Origin: Edolisoma coerulescens
Taxonomy: Eukaryota; Chordata; Aves; Passeriformes; Campephagidae
Assembly (NCBI GenBank): GCA_013397115.1
Contig: VWZW01001241.1
Location: 773,134-837,133 of the forward strand
Length of the DNA: 64,000 bases
Direction: 5' to 3'
A program made the position numbers and the translations under genes. Positions 1-12,600 of this stretch are shown here, piece after piece. The stretch's first letter is position 1, and each line of letters opens with the position of its first letter. The notes under the pieces are model-generated. The model worked only from the letters and a program-made list of their open reading frames with translations, ran no database searches and was not told the DNA's origin.

Positions 1-696
1 GGCATCGGGCGCAATGCACTCCGTCTGCACGGATATGGCAAAGGTGGCCTCACTCCTCAGGGGAGGGATGTGGTACCTCAGGATGGCCTGCCGGGACAGA
101 AAGAAGCTGGATGTCAGAGAATAGCAGGGTTTTTTTGCTGGAGAGTATCCTTATCTAGACTCAGCTGCTGCTTGCTGTCTTGTATTGGTGTAAGAGAAAA
201 CTATGCGGCAGAAGCAGAGGCTCTGCTAGGAGTGCACTGCTCCTGGTGCATTTCTTGGAGGAGAGGAGCTGCTCTGGCTGGGTGGAGATGACCCACATTT
301 CACTTGGGAAGTAGCTGTTACCTTCCTATTGGATCACAGTTACCCCCACCACCCATGACACCTAGATCCTTGCACATTATTGCAGCAGTTTGTTTTCACT
401 GTTGGCTAAGTAGCAAGGTAAGATGTCCTCTGGCTTTCAAGGCTTTTCACCAGACACTTTTTCTTCCTAGCTGGGCTTACCTGCAGGAAAAGACAGCCGT
501 GGCCCTGCACACGCAGGGTATAATCTTGGGCAATGGCTGGCAGCTCCACTGTCTGTAGCAGGAGACGATTGCTTTTGTCTACTCGGAAGTTTTGGCTGAA
601 CCCCTTGGAAGTGAGAGAAACCTGAAGATCAGGGCTATCCTTGCTGAAGATGGTGGTTGCATACAGGGCTAGGGCTTCCAGAGCAACAACTGTGTC
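1..696 (-). other. Gene 1 exons 30-31: CUB end and start of receptor-binding region (truncated)
   Basis: Exon 30 (481-696, 216 bp) starts DTVVALEALALYATTIF, directly after the STQ that ends exon 29, and ends HGCLFLQ. Exon 31 starts at 87 with AILRYHIPPL and runs off the left edge still open. Five more exons, which carry the receptor-binding domain and stop codon in the family, must lie to the left of base 1. Confidence 0.85.
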
Positions 697-3600
697 CTGA
701 GGAAAGAGAAAAACATCAGGAAAAGCAGGATTCCTGCTTCCTATGCATGCCCACTCCTTAGCCTTTCCCTCCCTCATACTGCGGCTCTAGCACACTAAGG
801 GTCGAGCTTTTCCCTTTGGCTTTTAGCATGGGATTTTCCTTAACTCCCAGGACCTGTAAATCCATACATCCTTTTTTAATTTACTCTTTCTTTCTTTTTT
901 TTACTGTGGGCTGTTAGAACTCCTTGCTCTCAAAAAGCCAGCATCAAATCTGATGATGATGATGGCTCAAGGGGATTACCTGGGTTGAAGCAAAGCCTCC
1001 ATATGGGTTTTGCTGCTTGGTGAGCCAAGACACAATCTGGGATGCCTTTCTGATTTCATCTGATGACAAACTTGACTTTGTAAGGTGAGCCATGAGGATA
1101 CTAGATGTCAATTCCACATCAACAGATGGAGCCCGATACAAAGATAGGGAATCTTCTTCCTGTTTGGACTGCTGACTCCAGAATATTTGGTCATCTAGAG
1201 GCAGAGTGGGAACATTTATGGAGTGTGCAGCTGTATCTAGTGACCCTGGAGTTCTACTTAGCCCCTGTATATAGGTACTAAATGAACATATACATTGGAC
1301 ATAAAACAGTTGGACGATATATGGGTGCACAGCTCTCTATTTGCTCCCCACACCCTGCTTTTCCCAGTAAAACCCTAAGCCTGCAGGCTGGGGAGCAGCT
1401 CCACAATATCCGTGAAGCTCCCCCGGTTTGGATGACTGGGAGGCCAGGACTGTGAGATCATCCATAGAAACAATCTGTCTCACAGTGTGGATATAACCGG
1501 GGACAGCTTGGCAAACTGAGGCTTGGATAGCCAAGCCTTGGACTCCCCACAAAGCTCCGGCAGTAACCCCCCACCACTCCTGCCCTTTCCATTCCCATGG
1601 TTGTTCAACCCAGGGATTTCCATGGAATGCTGCCTGTGGCCCTCCCTCTTGCCCCAGAGAGTCTTTGGTACCTGATATTATGGCAGCCTTATCCAATCTT
1701 TTGAGGATTTTCTGCCTGAGGGCCTTGTCACCTGCCACTGCAAAGGCGTTTGCAGCCAGTGCCAGGCTGTAGAGGTTGGGACTGCCCGTATCGGCATTGA
1801 CCAGGTCCCTTATGCATTTCAGAGCTTTCCCCACAACTGGGTCCTAGGATACAATTGGAAGCACACTCGTTATGGGCAGGGTGTTTGGGAAGGGAATGCA
1901 GATTTCACGTGTGCAGAGGAGGGTGGACACAGGGACAGGACATACAGGGACATGACTGATAACAACCCCCACGTGCACAAAGGCAGAGCCCAGGCAGTGC
2001 CTGCGAGAGGCTGCGCACACAGCCTGCTGCTGCTGCCGATACTCACGGAGTGAGGCATCCCCGAGTGTATGAGAGCTGTCACGATCACAGAGCTCAGCCC
2101 CAGGCCTTCCTCCACTGCACCCTGCAGCCACCACAAAACAGAGAAGAGGGCTGCTGTGAGAAGGGAGAAGGGAAAGTTTTCCAGTGCCTTCTGCCCCCCT
2201 AGCAAAAGCTAGCACAGGCAACAGTGCTGGTCCTATTCCTTCTCCTAAGAAAGTGACAGGACTGGTATCCACTTTTAAAGGTCCTGCCTACCAGAGCTCT
2301 TCTCTGCCAGGGTTCCCCAATCTCCCCTGGGTAGCTGATTCCCTCCCTCTGCTGAGAACATTCCCCTTTCCCCTCCCAAATGTAAGATTTTCAGTAGCAG
2401 ATTCAGTGCCAGAGGAAAGTGATGTTCCCCACTGCAAGGCAGCACGTGTTAGCTTTTGAGATGGAGGTAGGGCAGGGCACTGCTTCAGTTCCCATGTGCA
2501 CATCATCAAATGCAAACCTTCATCATTCATAACTTGAAAAAGTGCCACTGTGACTAGGCAACCCTGAGTGTCACCCAAGGGTGACCTTGGGCACTTCAGA
2601 GCCTTCCTCCTGCAACAGAGTTCATTTGTTCTTGGCACCCATAGTGGACCAAAAAGTGAAAGAGTTCTGAGGTACCTAATGAACCACCAGGACATGTCAT
2701 ACCATCAGACCATTGTTGAATAGCTTCCCCACACTCTTGAAGCAACCAGATGGAGTCTGACTTTTAATCAGGGCACTGGCAGCATCCTTTATATTTTGTT
2801 CATCTATGTGGATGAAGTGCCGGGCTTGGCTGAAGGTCTTCAGGACAAGAGCAGTAAGCCTAGAGCCAAAGAAGGAAGAAGGAAATAGAACGGAACTGCC
2901 ACTTGATGCATGTCTCCAAGAGGAGACAGGAGTCTCTGTGTCTTCTACTAAATCCCCCTGTAGGAATACCAGCAGGCCAGAGCCCCTGTGCAGATGGAGA
3001 ACTGGAAGCAATGCACGTGAGTTAGATGCTCATGAAGCTTGAGCTCAGAGCCATCTGCAGCAAGAGAGAAAAAATTCAGTTCTTCAGACCTGCAGAGCTC
3101 TGCTAATTCCAACAGGGTGCTTTGTTGCCCTGGAGGGCTGACATTTAGTGAGATCACTCAGACCCATTCCCAATCCTGTTTGGGCACAAAGTATTCTGCA
3201 AAACCTGTAAAGAAGGCGCCTTTGCTGCCAAGTTTTCAGAATCAATCTCACTTGGGGTGCCCAAGCATAAACAATCCAACAGGGGTACTTCAAGTTAGTT
3301 CATTGTCACATTTGACAGAGGTGTTCCATAGACTAAGAGGAAGATTTTGTACATATATCAAAACAGACAAATAGGGAAATGGCATATTGCAGAGTGTGAA
3401 ACCTGGCATGACGTAAATGTTATGGAATAAGAGATGGATATTGCTCTGGGTTCAGCTAGGGTGGAGTTACTCTCTTCTCAGTAGTTGTTACAGTGCTATG
3501 TTTTGGATTTGGAATGAGAATGGTGTTGAGTGAGCAGCTGTGTGGTGCCTAATTTTCATCTAGGCTTAAACAACACCACCTTCCAAAAGCTCTCAGGAGC

Positions 3601-6600
3601 AATTTCTGTTCAAAACTCCACACCTTCAGACTGCCTCATTTTCCCCAGACCAAAATCCAAGCCAGCTCGAGCCTGACCAGGTCAAACTGTTGTTCCTCAG
3701 TTATGTCTGGATGTCGCTGCTTACCAAGTGTTTCCTGGCTCACTCCCTTCCCCGAAGGCACTGTATGAGCCGTCTGTGTGCTTGTACAGGAGCTGCCGCT
3801 GATATCCTGCGGGAAGAGGCTGGGGGTAGTGAAGATGCTGCGTGCCTGCCATGTTCTCCAGGTGCCAACCTGCCCCACCAATCCTGCTGATCGTTATAGA
3901 GAGCCTTATCTCTGAGGAATTGAGCAGAGGGGTGCCGTGTACCACTTGTCCCGCTGACATGCAGTAGCCTGATTTACACTGCTGCGATTACCATGGTGTC
4001 AGGCAAGTGAACCTGCACAAATCCTGCTCAGCACCAGGCCTCTCCTGAGGTTCCTACCACACAAACACTGTAGTGGACATCCCCAGCTTAACAAGTAAAA
4101 ATCCACTCACCGCTTTCCAGATAGCCAATTGCCTTCTGTTTGATTTCTGGAGTCAGCTGTCCTGTTTCTTCAAGGTATCGTGTGATAAAGACGTTTGGGG
4201 CAAAATGAACCATGTTCTGCTCACCACAGCCACTGGACATCTGGAGAAGCTCATCTATGTTGTCCAGTGCTGTTCCCATAATGTCACCTGTAGGACAGAA
4301 CCACAGCTTTGGGAGCCATACCTATTCTTACATGTAAAACAATTCTGGTCTCACCAATTCTCCAGATAACCTGCTAACTGATCTCAGTTCACCTCTGCTC
4401 ACGTGATGTCTATAGACTCTAGGAACAGTGATATGGTACTTGGCTGTCTTTCCCTTGGCTTGGTGAAATTGTACATCCATCCAGTGCCACTTGTATAGGA
4501 GAGATGGGAATACTTCTCTGGAAGACAGTACCTTGCTGTACATATTCTCTCTTATTACTCTGTTTGCTAAAGAAGACAGTGGCACCAGAAGAGATGTGTC
4601 CTGCAGGGAAAAATATTACTTCCAAAGACTCTTCTAAAAACTCACCTAAGAAAGAGATGTGGGCTCTCTCTGACCCAAGGACGATGTTCTCTGGCATAGT
4701 GAAAGAGATTGTCTCTGAAGCTGAAGTTCCTGCAAATGGCAAAAACATCAGAACAACAACAGGCAAGAGGAAGACGGCAGAGTCACAGGCATCCCCCAGG
4801 GGATGGTGTAAACAAGGCCAGGATCACCTCATGCCTTGGTGAAATCAGCATTCAAAAGAGAGGATGACACAGAGATCCTGTCCCCACTGATAAGGGACAG
4901 TGATGTGGTTAGACTGTGGCTTGATGTTGCCAGGAGCTTTTAGTACTGAGTAGGGCTGAATGGCTTTGCCTACCCATAAAAGCTCCAAAATCCCTGACTT
5001 TCTGCTCCCTACACACCTCCAGATAGTCCTAGAGTTGTTCAGACACCACACTGCTTCCCTCTGATCTCCTTGTTCGGTGCATAAGCACAGCCCCAGTGGT
5101 AAGACAGTATCTGGGGTCTCTGCACCTACCTTCAGGGCACAGGAGTGAGGTGTGGGTCTTTTCCTCCAGCTGCCCCTCTGCCTGGTGGGGAAAAGGCTGG
5201 TCAGCTCAGAAGGGAGAACGATAAAATCAGAGAGCAGCTACGCAGCACCCCACCTTCCTGCAAGCACCTTTCCCATCCTCGTGGGCCATGGCAAAGGGCT
5301 TCACACAGACAGCAGAGATATCCATGCCAACAGTGAAGTTGTACTGGGAAGCAGGTTTCTCAGCTGCTACATGGCTTTTGACCCCATTGCCCTGCCAGCA
5401 AGCAGTTCTGGCATTTCTGTCCCATCCAGTACAGGAGATGACACTCCAGTCCAATCTACCCTTAGAATCACTCCTTGACCAGCCTTGCTGAGAAACGTGT
5501 CCACCTCCCCAGCTGATTCTTCCTTTCCAGAGCCACCCAGTTTTAAGCCTGACCCAGCTCCAACCTCACCAGAACCCTGCAGTGCAGCCTGACCTTCACC
5601 AGCAGGTGTTTAACCACTGTGTCCTTCCCGCCCGACTCTGGCACAACAGCTGTACGCTCCATGCAAACATCTTCCCTCTCCATCACCTCAGCAGTGACAG
5701 TGAAATTCACCTTCCCTAAAAAACAAAACATTGAGAGGCACATCTATGCCTACATTTTAATTTGCTCAGCCTAGGGCAGCTCTCTCATGCTTTGCACAGT
5801 AGGCCAGTCTCCCTTCCAGCCCAGCTCTAGCTTCCTCAAACAGCTCTGCCAGTGCCTCCCACTCCTGCCTCTCCCTTGACCCCTTACCTAATTTTGTAGC
5901 CTTCACATCCCAGGAAAATGTTTTTGCTGAATCAGGACACAGGCAAAGAGTGAACCTGACATTTTCATGCAGAAATTCAAAATCCCTGGAGTCCATTAGG
6001 CTAAGCTGGAGCTAGAGGTGAAACAAAAGGGAGTTCAGGTTATAGAGCTGCTGCTGCTGTGTTTTTCCATTCAGGTCCTTGATTCAAATAACAATCAATC
6101 CCAGAAGCCAGGGGTGAGTGCGATGATGGCCTGTTGCAGTATCTGTGGGACACCAGCAGTGTCCCATGGACATGAAGTCATGCCAGGTTTGGGTACCCCC
6201 TCCCAGGTGGGGAGGGATAAACTGGTCAGCGATGGCTCTGTGTGGAATTAAATTGAACAACTTCTTTGGTATCTTTTGCCCAATGCCTAAGAAGGCAGTC
6301 CCTTTGTTTGGGTCTCTACTAGTAAAGTAGTTTCCACACATTCCTCTGCTCCAAACCATCCTGGAGGGAGCCACTCACCGCCATGCACTGCTTCAGGTAG
6401 CTGAAGACTTTGACTTTCAGGGGAAATGACTCTCCCCGGAAAACAGAATAGGGCAAAGTGGGTTCCACGAAGAAGGGCTTGAAGCTCCGCAGGCTGGTGG
6501 TCTCTGAGATTCCCAACCCATGGCTCTCCGAGGTGCAGAAGGTCATGGCTCTCCAGTCTGTGATACTGTCAGGTAGTGTGACAGCTAGCTCAGCAGCCCC

Positions 6601-9600
6601 TGAATCACTGAGGAGAAAACAGAGTGGAAGAGATTGTCCTCATCCCGGAAAGATTCCTCTTGGGAATACAAATGCACAAATTCAGACTATGAAATGGAAG
6701 TGCATGTGAAGGCGCAGGGATTCCTGGGAAGTAGGACAGAGGTATGGGAAGGATAGCAAATAGGTTGACAAGGAATGACTGAGAGGAAAATGCAACCCAA
6801 AATTGGCTTCTGAGCAGTGTTGCACATGAAATTCTTTTGTGTGGGCTCAGAGGGGTCCGTGTTATACACCCAATCTGTGCCATGGAGCATAGTGTGACAT
6901 TTCCTATTGGGAAGGTGTGGAGACAATGGAACATGTCTCTTCTGAGGTGCATATTGATAGGATAAAAGGTAACACACAGCAGGGACATGGGAGATTCTGA
7001 CCTGACCTAAGAAAATACCACGAGGATGGTCAAACACTGAAACACAGTTTGAGGAATCTCCATCCTTGGGGATACAGAGTGCTTGACTACAACTTGATCA
7101 AACAGGACCTGCTTTGTGTAGAATGTTGAGCTATGGATCTGTGGAGGCCTCTTACATCCTGCAAGAGTCTGTCATATTAAATTCCTAGAAGCATTTGGAA
7201 AAATCTCAAGCAGAGACAGGAACTGAACCAAAACTCCATTGTCCTTATCCACTTCTTCATACCTTCCTCTTTTCTTTCATGCACAGAAGGCAATACTGCC
7301 CTGTCTCTACTCCTGCCCATTCCTTCTGCTGTGTCTGGTAGAATGTCTGTATCCCTGTGGAGCCACAGCCCATGATTACTCACTTGATGGGAACCAGAGT
7401 CCAGATGAATGTCTCTGGGAACCAGGTACGTGCTGGCGCTGACTCGCTGCCCAGCTCAGTGTGCTCGGCCTCAGCAGCTTCAACACCAGCATCTAGTTCT
7501 GGGTACAAGCTCTCCAAGTCTGCCAGCTCGTCAAAAGCTATTGGGAATATAAGCATTCTTTCAAAGGCAGAGCAACTGTGAAACCAGGATAGAGTTCAGG
7601 CAGGAAAAGCCCAGCTCTCCACCCTCCCACTCCCACCCCAAACCCCCTTGTCCTCTCCAAGACATCTTCAACCTACTTCACTATTGTCTTCCATGACACA
7701 ATCCAGGAGAGCAGGGAGATTCCAGTATGTGTGTGCTCCCCCATGAGACATGTTACCTGCTCACAGTTTTGCTCTCATTCCCTGAAGAAAAGCCTAGATA
7801 CTGCCCAATGCCAATCTTGGCTCATTCTCTGGTTTCCAGAAAGACCTTTCCTAGTCTTACAAACAGATTTTCTTTCCTGAGACAGATGCCCCATTTCCCC
7901 CCTTGACCACATTATCTTCCTGCTCGCCAGCAGAAGCTTCCAAGCAGGTTCTTCCCTTGCAGCCTCCCCTCCACCCCTCCAGTGCACTGGACACACACAC
8001 ATGCCAGGGCCTCTCCCCTCTCTCTGGGGAGCATATCTCCTGTGCAACCTCCCACTCATCTCCGTAAGCCATCCCCAGCTCCTAAGTACACTGCATGTTC
8101 AGCTGCCCATGTGCAGCCTATATGTTACCCGTGATCTCCAAAGAAACAGGAAAAATCGAGATGTACACATGTAGTCGTAGTCAAAAGTGGTTTGGGTGCG
8201 GCACTCAATTGGAGACTTGATTTTAAGGCTGGTTAAAAATGTTAGACCTGCATTCTGGAGGAAAGAAGGGGAAGAAAAGAAGGTATATTTTGTTGAGGGG
8301 GTGGTATGTCTGTCTCTTCCCCTGCCTCCCAGCAAATCAGCCACATGTGTTGTTGCACCTCAGCACAACCTGCACATTTATACAGGGAGAGAATGCAGAA
8401 CTGTCCTGCTCCCAGAGCCTGGTCCTCACACCAAAGGACTGTGGGGGTCACCACTTGCATGTGCATCCCTGCACACAAAATCATTATTTTGGCACCACAG
8501 TTTGCTGCCCACCCTAACCCAGACTTTCCCCATCCTTCACTGCCATTCCTTTCTACTATTCTTTCCCTCCTTTCCTTAGGTCCCCCTTTTCTCTCAGGTG
8601 CTTTGCTTTTCCAACCTCCAATCTTCTCTGACACAGGCTGATACTCTGCTCTGTTTCCAGTCCCTAGAAAGTCTAAAAGGCACTAATGGGGAGTTGGATT
8701 CTAGGAATCTCCCTGATCAATGGCAATTTATCATGCTGGGAGCATAGAGTGTCATTGACCTCTTAGTTCAAAAGTTTGGCAAATTCAGATCGTGAAGTTG
8801 CCAGCATTTATAGGAAAGACAACCTGTGAAGCTACCCAGTGCTGACCTGGGATACAAAAGGGCCCGGCTCTGATATTTCAGGCTTTCTGGAAATTAGATT
8901 TACCTTCAGAAGTTCATAAACATCTGGCTGGGACACTGCATAAGAGTATCTGTTGTACATGAATGGTGACATTGTTCCTGGTGAAAGGGCTGTCTGAGAG
9001 GCACCAATGATTCCTGGGCTCTTGTGGATAGTGCAGTAGTCACTGTAGACATCTGTGAGGGTGCTGAGCTGCTCCTGAGCATAGCTGAACATATTATACA
9101 CCTGTAGACAGAGAATGAAAACAGTACAGGTCAGTGTGAGAGGTGGGAAGATTTTAATTTGTATCCAGAGGTTTCCTGTGACCTCAGAGGCCGAGCTCGG
9201 ATCCTGCCTGTCACAAAAACCCAGCCCCAAGGGGTTTTGAGTTTTATGGAGAGCCTCCACAAATTTTAGATGTATTGCACCAGAGAAGCACACGAGCCCC
9301 TCTGGGGTATGGCTGCATAGCTGTGGCCACTTCCAGCTTAATAATTGTACCTGTGAGCTCAATGCAAACACTAAGGACACCTTCCCTGCATGAACCATTG
9401 GACAGCTTCTTATCTGACTGAAGGCACATCCTGGATCCACCGAGACAGTTTCAAGGGGTAATTCAGGTGTCCTTAGACCCAGGTCTAGAGGAGAAATGGG
9501 ACCCTTCCACTGCCAATACACCACTTAGAGTCCACTCTGTGAATGGAACGACTGTCTGGTTCACGTGAGCTGGAACACAGACATGGACCCTATCCCACAT

Positions 9601-12600
9601 TCAGCATTTTTTTAAACATAACTTTTTTTAGAGCACTGTCATGAATTGGTTCAGGAGATGGATGTCTCTTGCCTTCTGCTTGCCACTGTGGTAAAGCACT
9701 GTAAATTTAACAAGGATGTTACTCTGGGCTGTAGCTGGGGTTGACAGTGGGTTATTCTATTAGATCCCTCTGTAGACACTGGAAATTTTGGCTGGTGTTT
9801 GATGTTGGCCTTCATTTTTTCTCATTAAGCCATGCCCTGTCCCCATTCGAGTACTTGTTGGTATATCCACTGTGCTTTATTAACCAGCGAGGGTCAGCAC
9901 TGAAGTGACTCACACTATCCCTGGACAGCTCAGCCTCTGGCCTCAGGAGAAGGACACCTTCATCTACTGCACGGATGCTGCACAGGGAGCCTGGAGCAGC
10001 CTGCAAATGGAGACGGACAGTTGATCCTGGAAGAGCCACTGCGTCTGAGAAGCCAAGCTTCACCTGAAACAGCAGAAGAAAGAGGGACTGCAGACATTGA
10101 CAGATGAAGGAAAGGGGAAACTGGTTATTGGATTCTGCTGGATATCTATTGCCAGTTTGCAGATAATTAGCCCCCCTCCAGCCAACCTGCCCCTTTATGT
10201 TTTGCGTGCTGCTTACATGGTTCCTGAAGCAGCTGGAGACTTTCAGGCGGAAGGTGTCAGCTGCCACTTGTCCCTCAGGGAAGGCAATGTAAACAAAGAG
10301 GGTAGCCATGGATGAAATTAGGTCAATGGGCAGAGTGATGTTGAAAGCCCCACTATACTGACCTGAAGGAAGAAGGAAAAATTGAAGAAGTATTGGGAGA
10401 TGCGAGGAAGTCTGCAATCCAAGGATTACAGCAGCAACATGCTCCTCCTCTGTAATACTTCTGTACAGTTTCTTGGATAAAACGATTCTGCCTTGCTTCT
10501 GGGGAGGCCACGGCTAGACCAGGATGTAGGTTAGTGCCATTTTATAGCAGTGACTTTACATCATATGGGGTCTTGGCAAGAGTGAGCACTTGGAAGAGAA
10601 AGGACTTTCCACTTGAGCCCAGAAAGAAAGATTCCATAAGTTACCTTGGAGGTCTCTGATAATTTCCTGCTTGGCAGATAAACTCTGACAGTTTCATCAT
10701 TTGAGCGGGAGGGAAAAAAAAAAGGAAATTAAAAGACAGAAAAAAGACAGCATTATTTCCTACAGGGTTTTTTGTGACAGCTCTGTAGTTTTCTGTTAGT
10801 CTCAGATCACTTTTCTCTCCTTCTCCGTCTAGGCTGGAAGCACTTTCTTGTTGGGTCCTTAATCTGTTCCTGGTAGTTAGATGCTCTTACCTGATGGTGG
10901 ATCAAGAAGCACTGCTGTTTGGCCATGATGCACAAGGGACCCCCTGGCCATAACCTACAGGGTAATGAACAGAACAAAGGGTTGAGAGCGCCTCTGCTCC
11001 GTGTTTGTGGGCCAGCAAAGGGCGCTGTGCTGACACACACCCGGCGCAGAGCTGACCTCACTGTCGCTGCCCCGCACTCACCAGGTGGTAGAAGCGCGCT
11101 CTGGCAGCCCCGTGGCCCAGCTCTGTGGCGAGTACGTGGTAGTGCACGGTGACCTGCTGCACATCCCCACAGGCTGGCACTGCCTGCACTGGCTGGATCC
11201 TCACAGAGCTGCGGCTGGAGGAGTAGAAGGCCCTCAGTGGGAGCGATGCGGTGCCGTAAGACACCTTCACGTTTCGACCGCTTGAGTCCTCCGGCTGGGA
11301 CTTTGCCTGTGGCAAGAAAAAAATGTCTGCGGATTTCTTGCAGCTCTCCCTATGCCAAAACCAAGACTGACTGAACAGTGGGCTCCGAACAATCTCAGGG
11401 TAAGGTGTCTATTTCCACCTACTCCAAGTTCAGTCTCCTTCTGTGGAGCTTGGCATTGCCTGCTGTACCACACTCTGGGATAACTGGTGCCTAAACAGGA
11501 GCAGGGAGCTGTGCGCTACTAGGGCTTTGGCTGAAGTCCAAAATTCTGCAATGCTGCTGCTACCCTGGAAGCAAGCCAGGTCATTAGACCGTGTAGAGTG
11601 GCTTATTAGCCCCTGGATCAAACCATTCAACTCTGCTTCTGTATGGAATATGTGGATAAAGTATTAGCATGGATCGGCCCTGATAACGTATTTCACTCAT
11701 CAACGCTGTTTCTGTATTTCTTTCAGCACTTTCCCTGATCCATAGGGTAGAGGTGGCAGGGGACAACTGAAGATCAGTAGCCTTACCCAACTTTGACATA
11801 TGACCTATCTGTACTTAGAGTATAACATTAACATCTTTTGGACTTACAGCAAGGTCAAAATCCATCATCCAAGATACTTCTGGTAATATCAGAGACAGGG
11901 ATTGCCTCAAAGCGCTTTGACCTCAAAGTTAGACAGGACAGGCATTAGAAACCTAGCACTACAAACAGACAAGAGAGTCTTCCTTGTTCTTGGGAAAGCA
12001 GAGGCAAGCTTTTCTCTGTCAATTTCCTCTCGGTGGCATTCCTATTTAGCTCCTTACATTCTAGTTACCTCCTTAGCTCCAGATTGGTTTGCAGTAACCA
12101 GTTCCTAACCTGTAGTGTAACTTTACTGCTGTTGTCCCATGCTGATGTCTCTAAGACAAAGGAGGCCATCCCAGTGTCATCCGTGAGGTAGGACTTGGTC
12201 TGCTTCCTGCTCCCATAGGACACTGTAAGAATCACCTGCTTGTTCTTCAGGTGTGTCCCATTAGCACTTCTGAGTTCCAGCTGTAACGATGTAGAGAACA
12301 GGCAGAGAACTGGAGGCCTCAGGATGGAAAATCTACCTCCCAGGAGGAGTCCCAATCCCCCTCTCTGCAAAGGGACTCTCAGGGCAAATTTTAACTTCTC
12401 CAACCCTTCCCCATTTATGCAGCAGCCATCTCATCTGACAAAGCCACAGATCCTGCAATCACACCTTTGGATAACCTGTTGGTAGATACGTCAAAGGAGG
12501 GACTGGGACAGAGGATTGTGCTGGCAGCTTTGGGCAGCTCAGAACAAGGGGACCCTTGGGCCCTTCTGTGCCTACCACCTGCTTAGGCCCAGCTGCTGGG

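Noticed and set aside
8832..9524. 230-codon minus-strand ORF
   Set aside because: Its middle (8904-9101) is A2M exon 16. The rest is flanking intron that happens to be open; splice sites bound the real exon.
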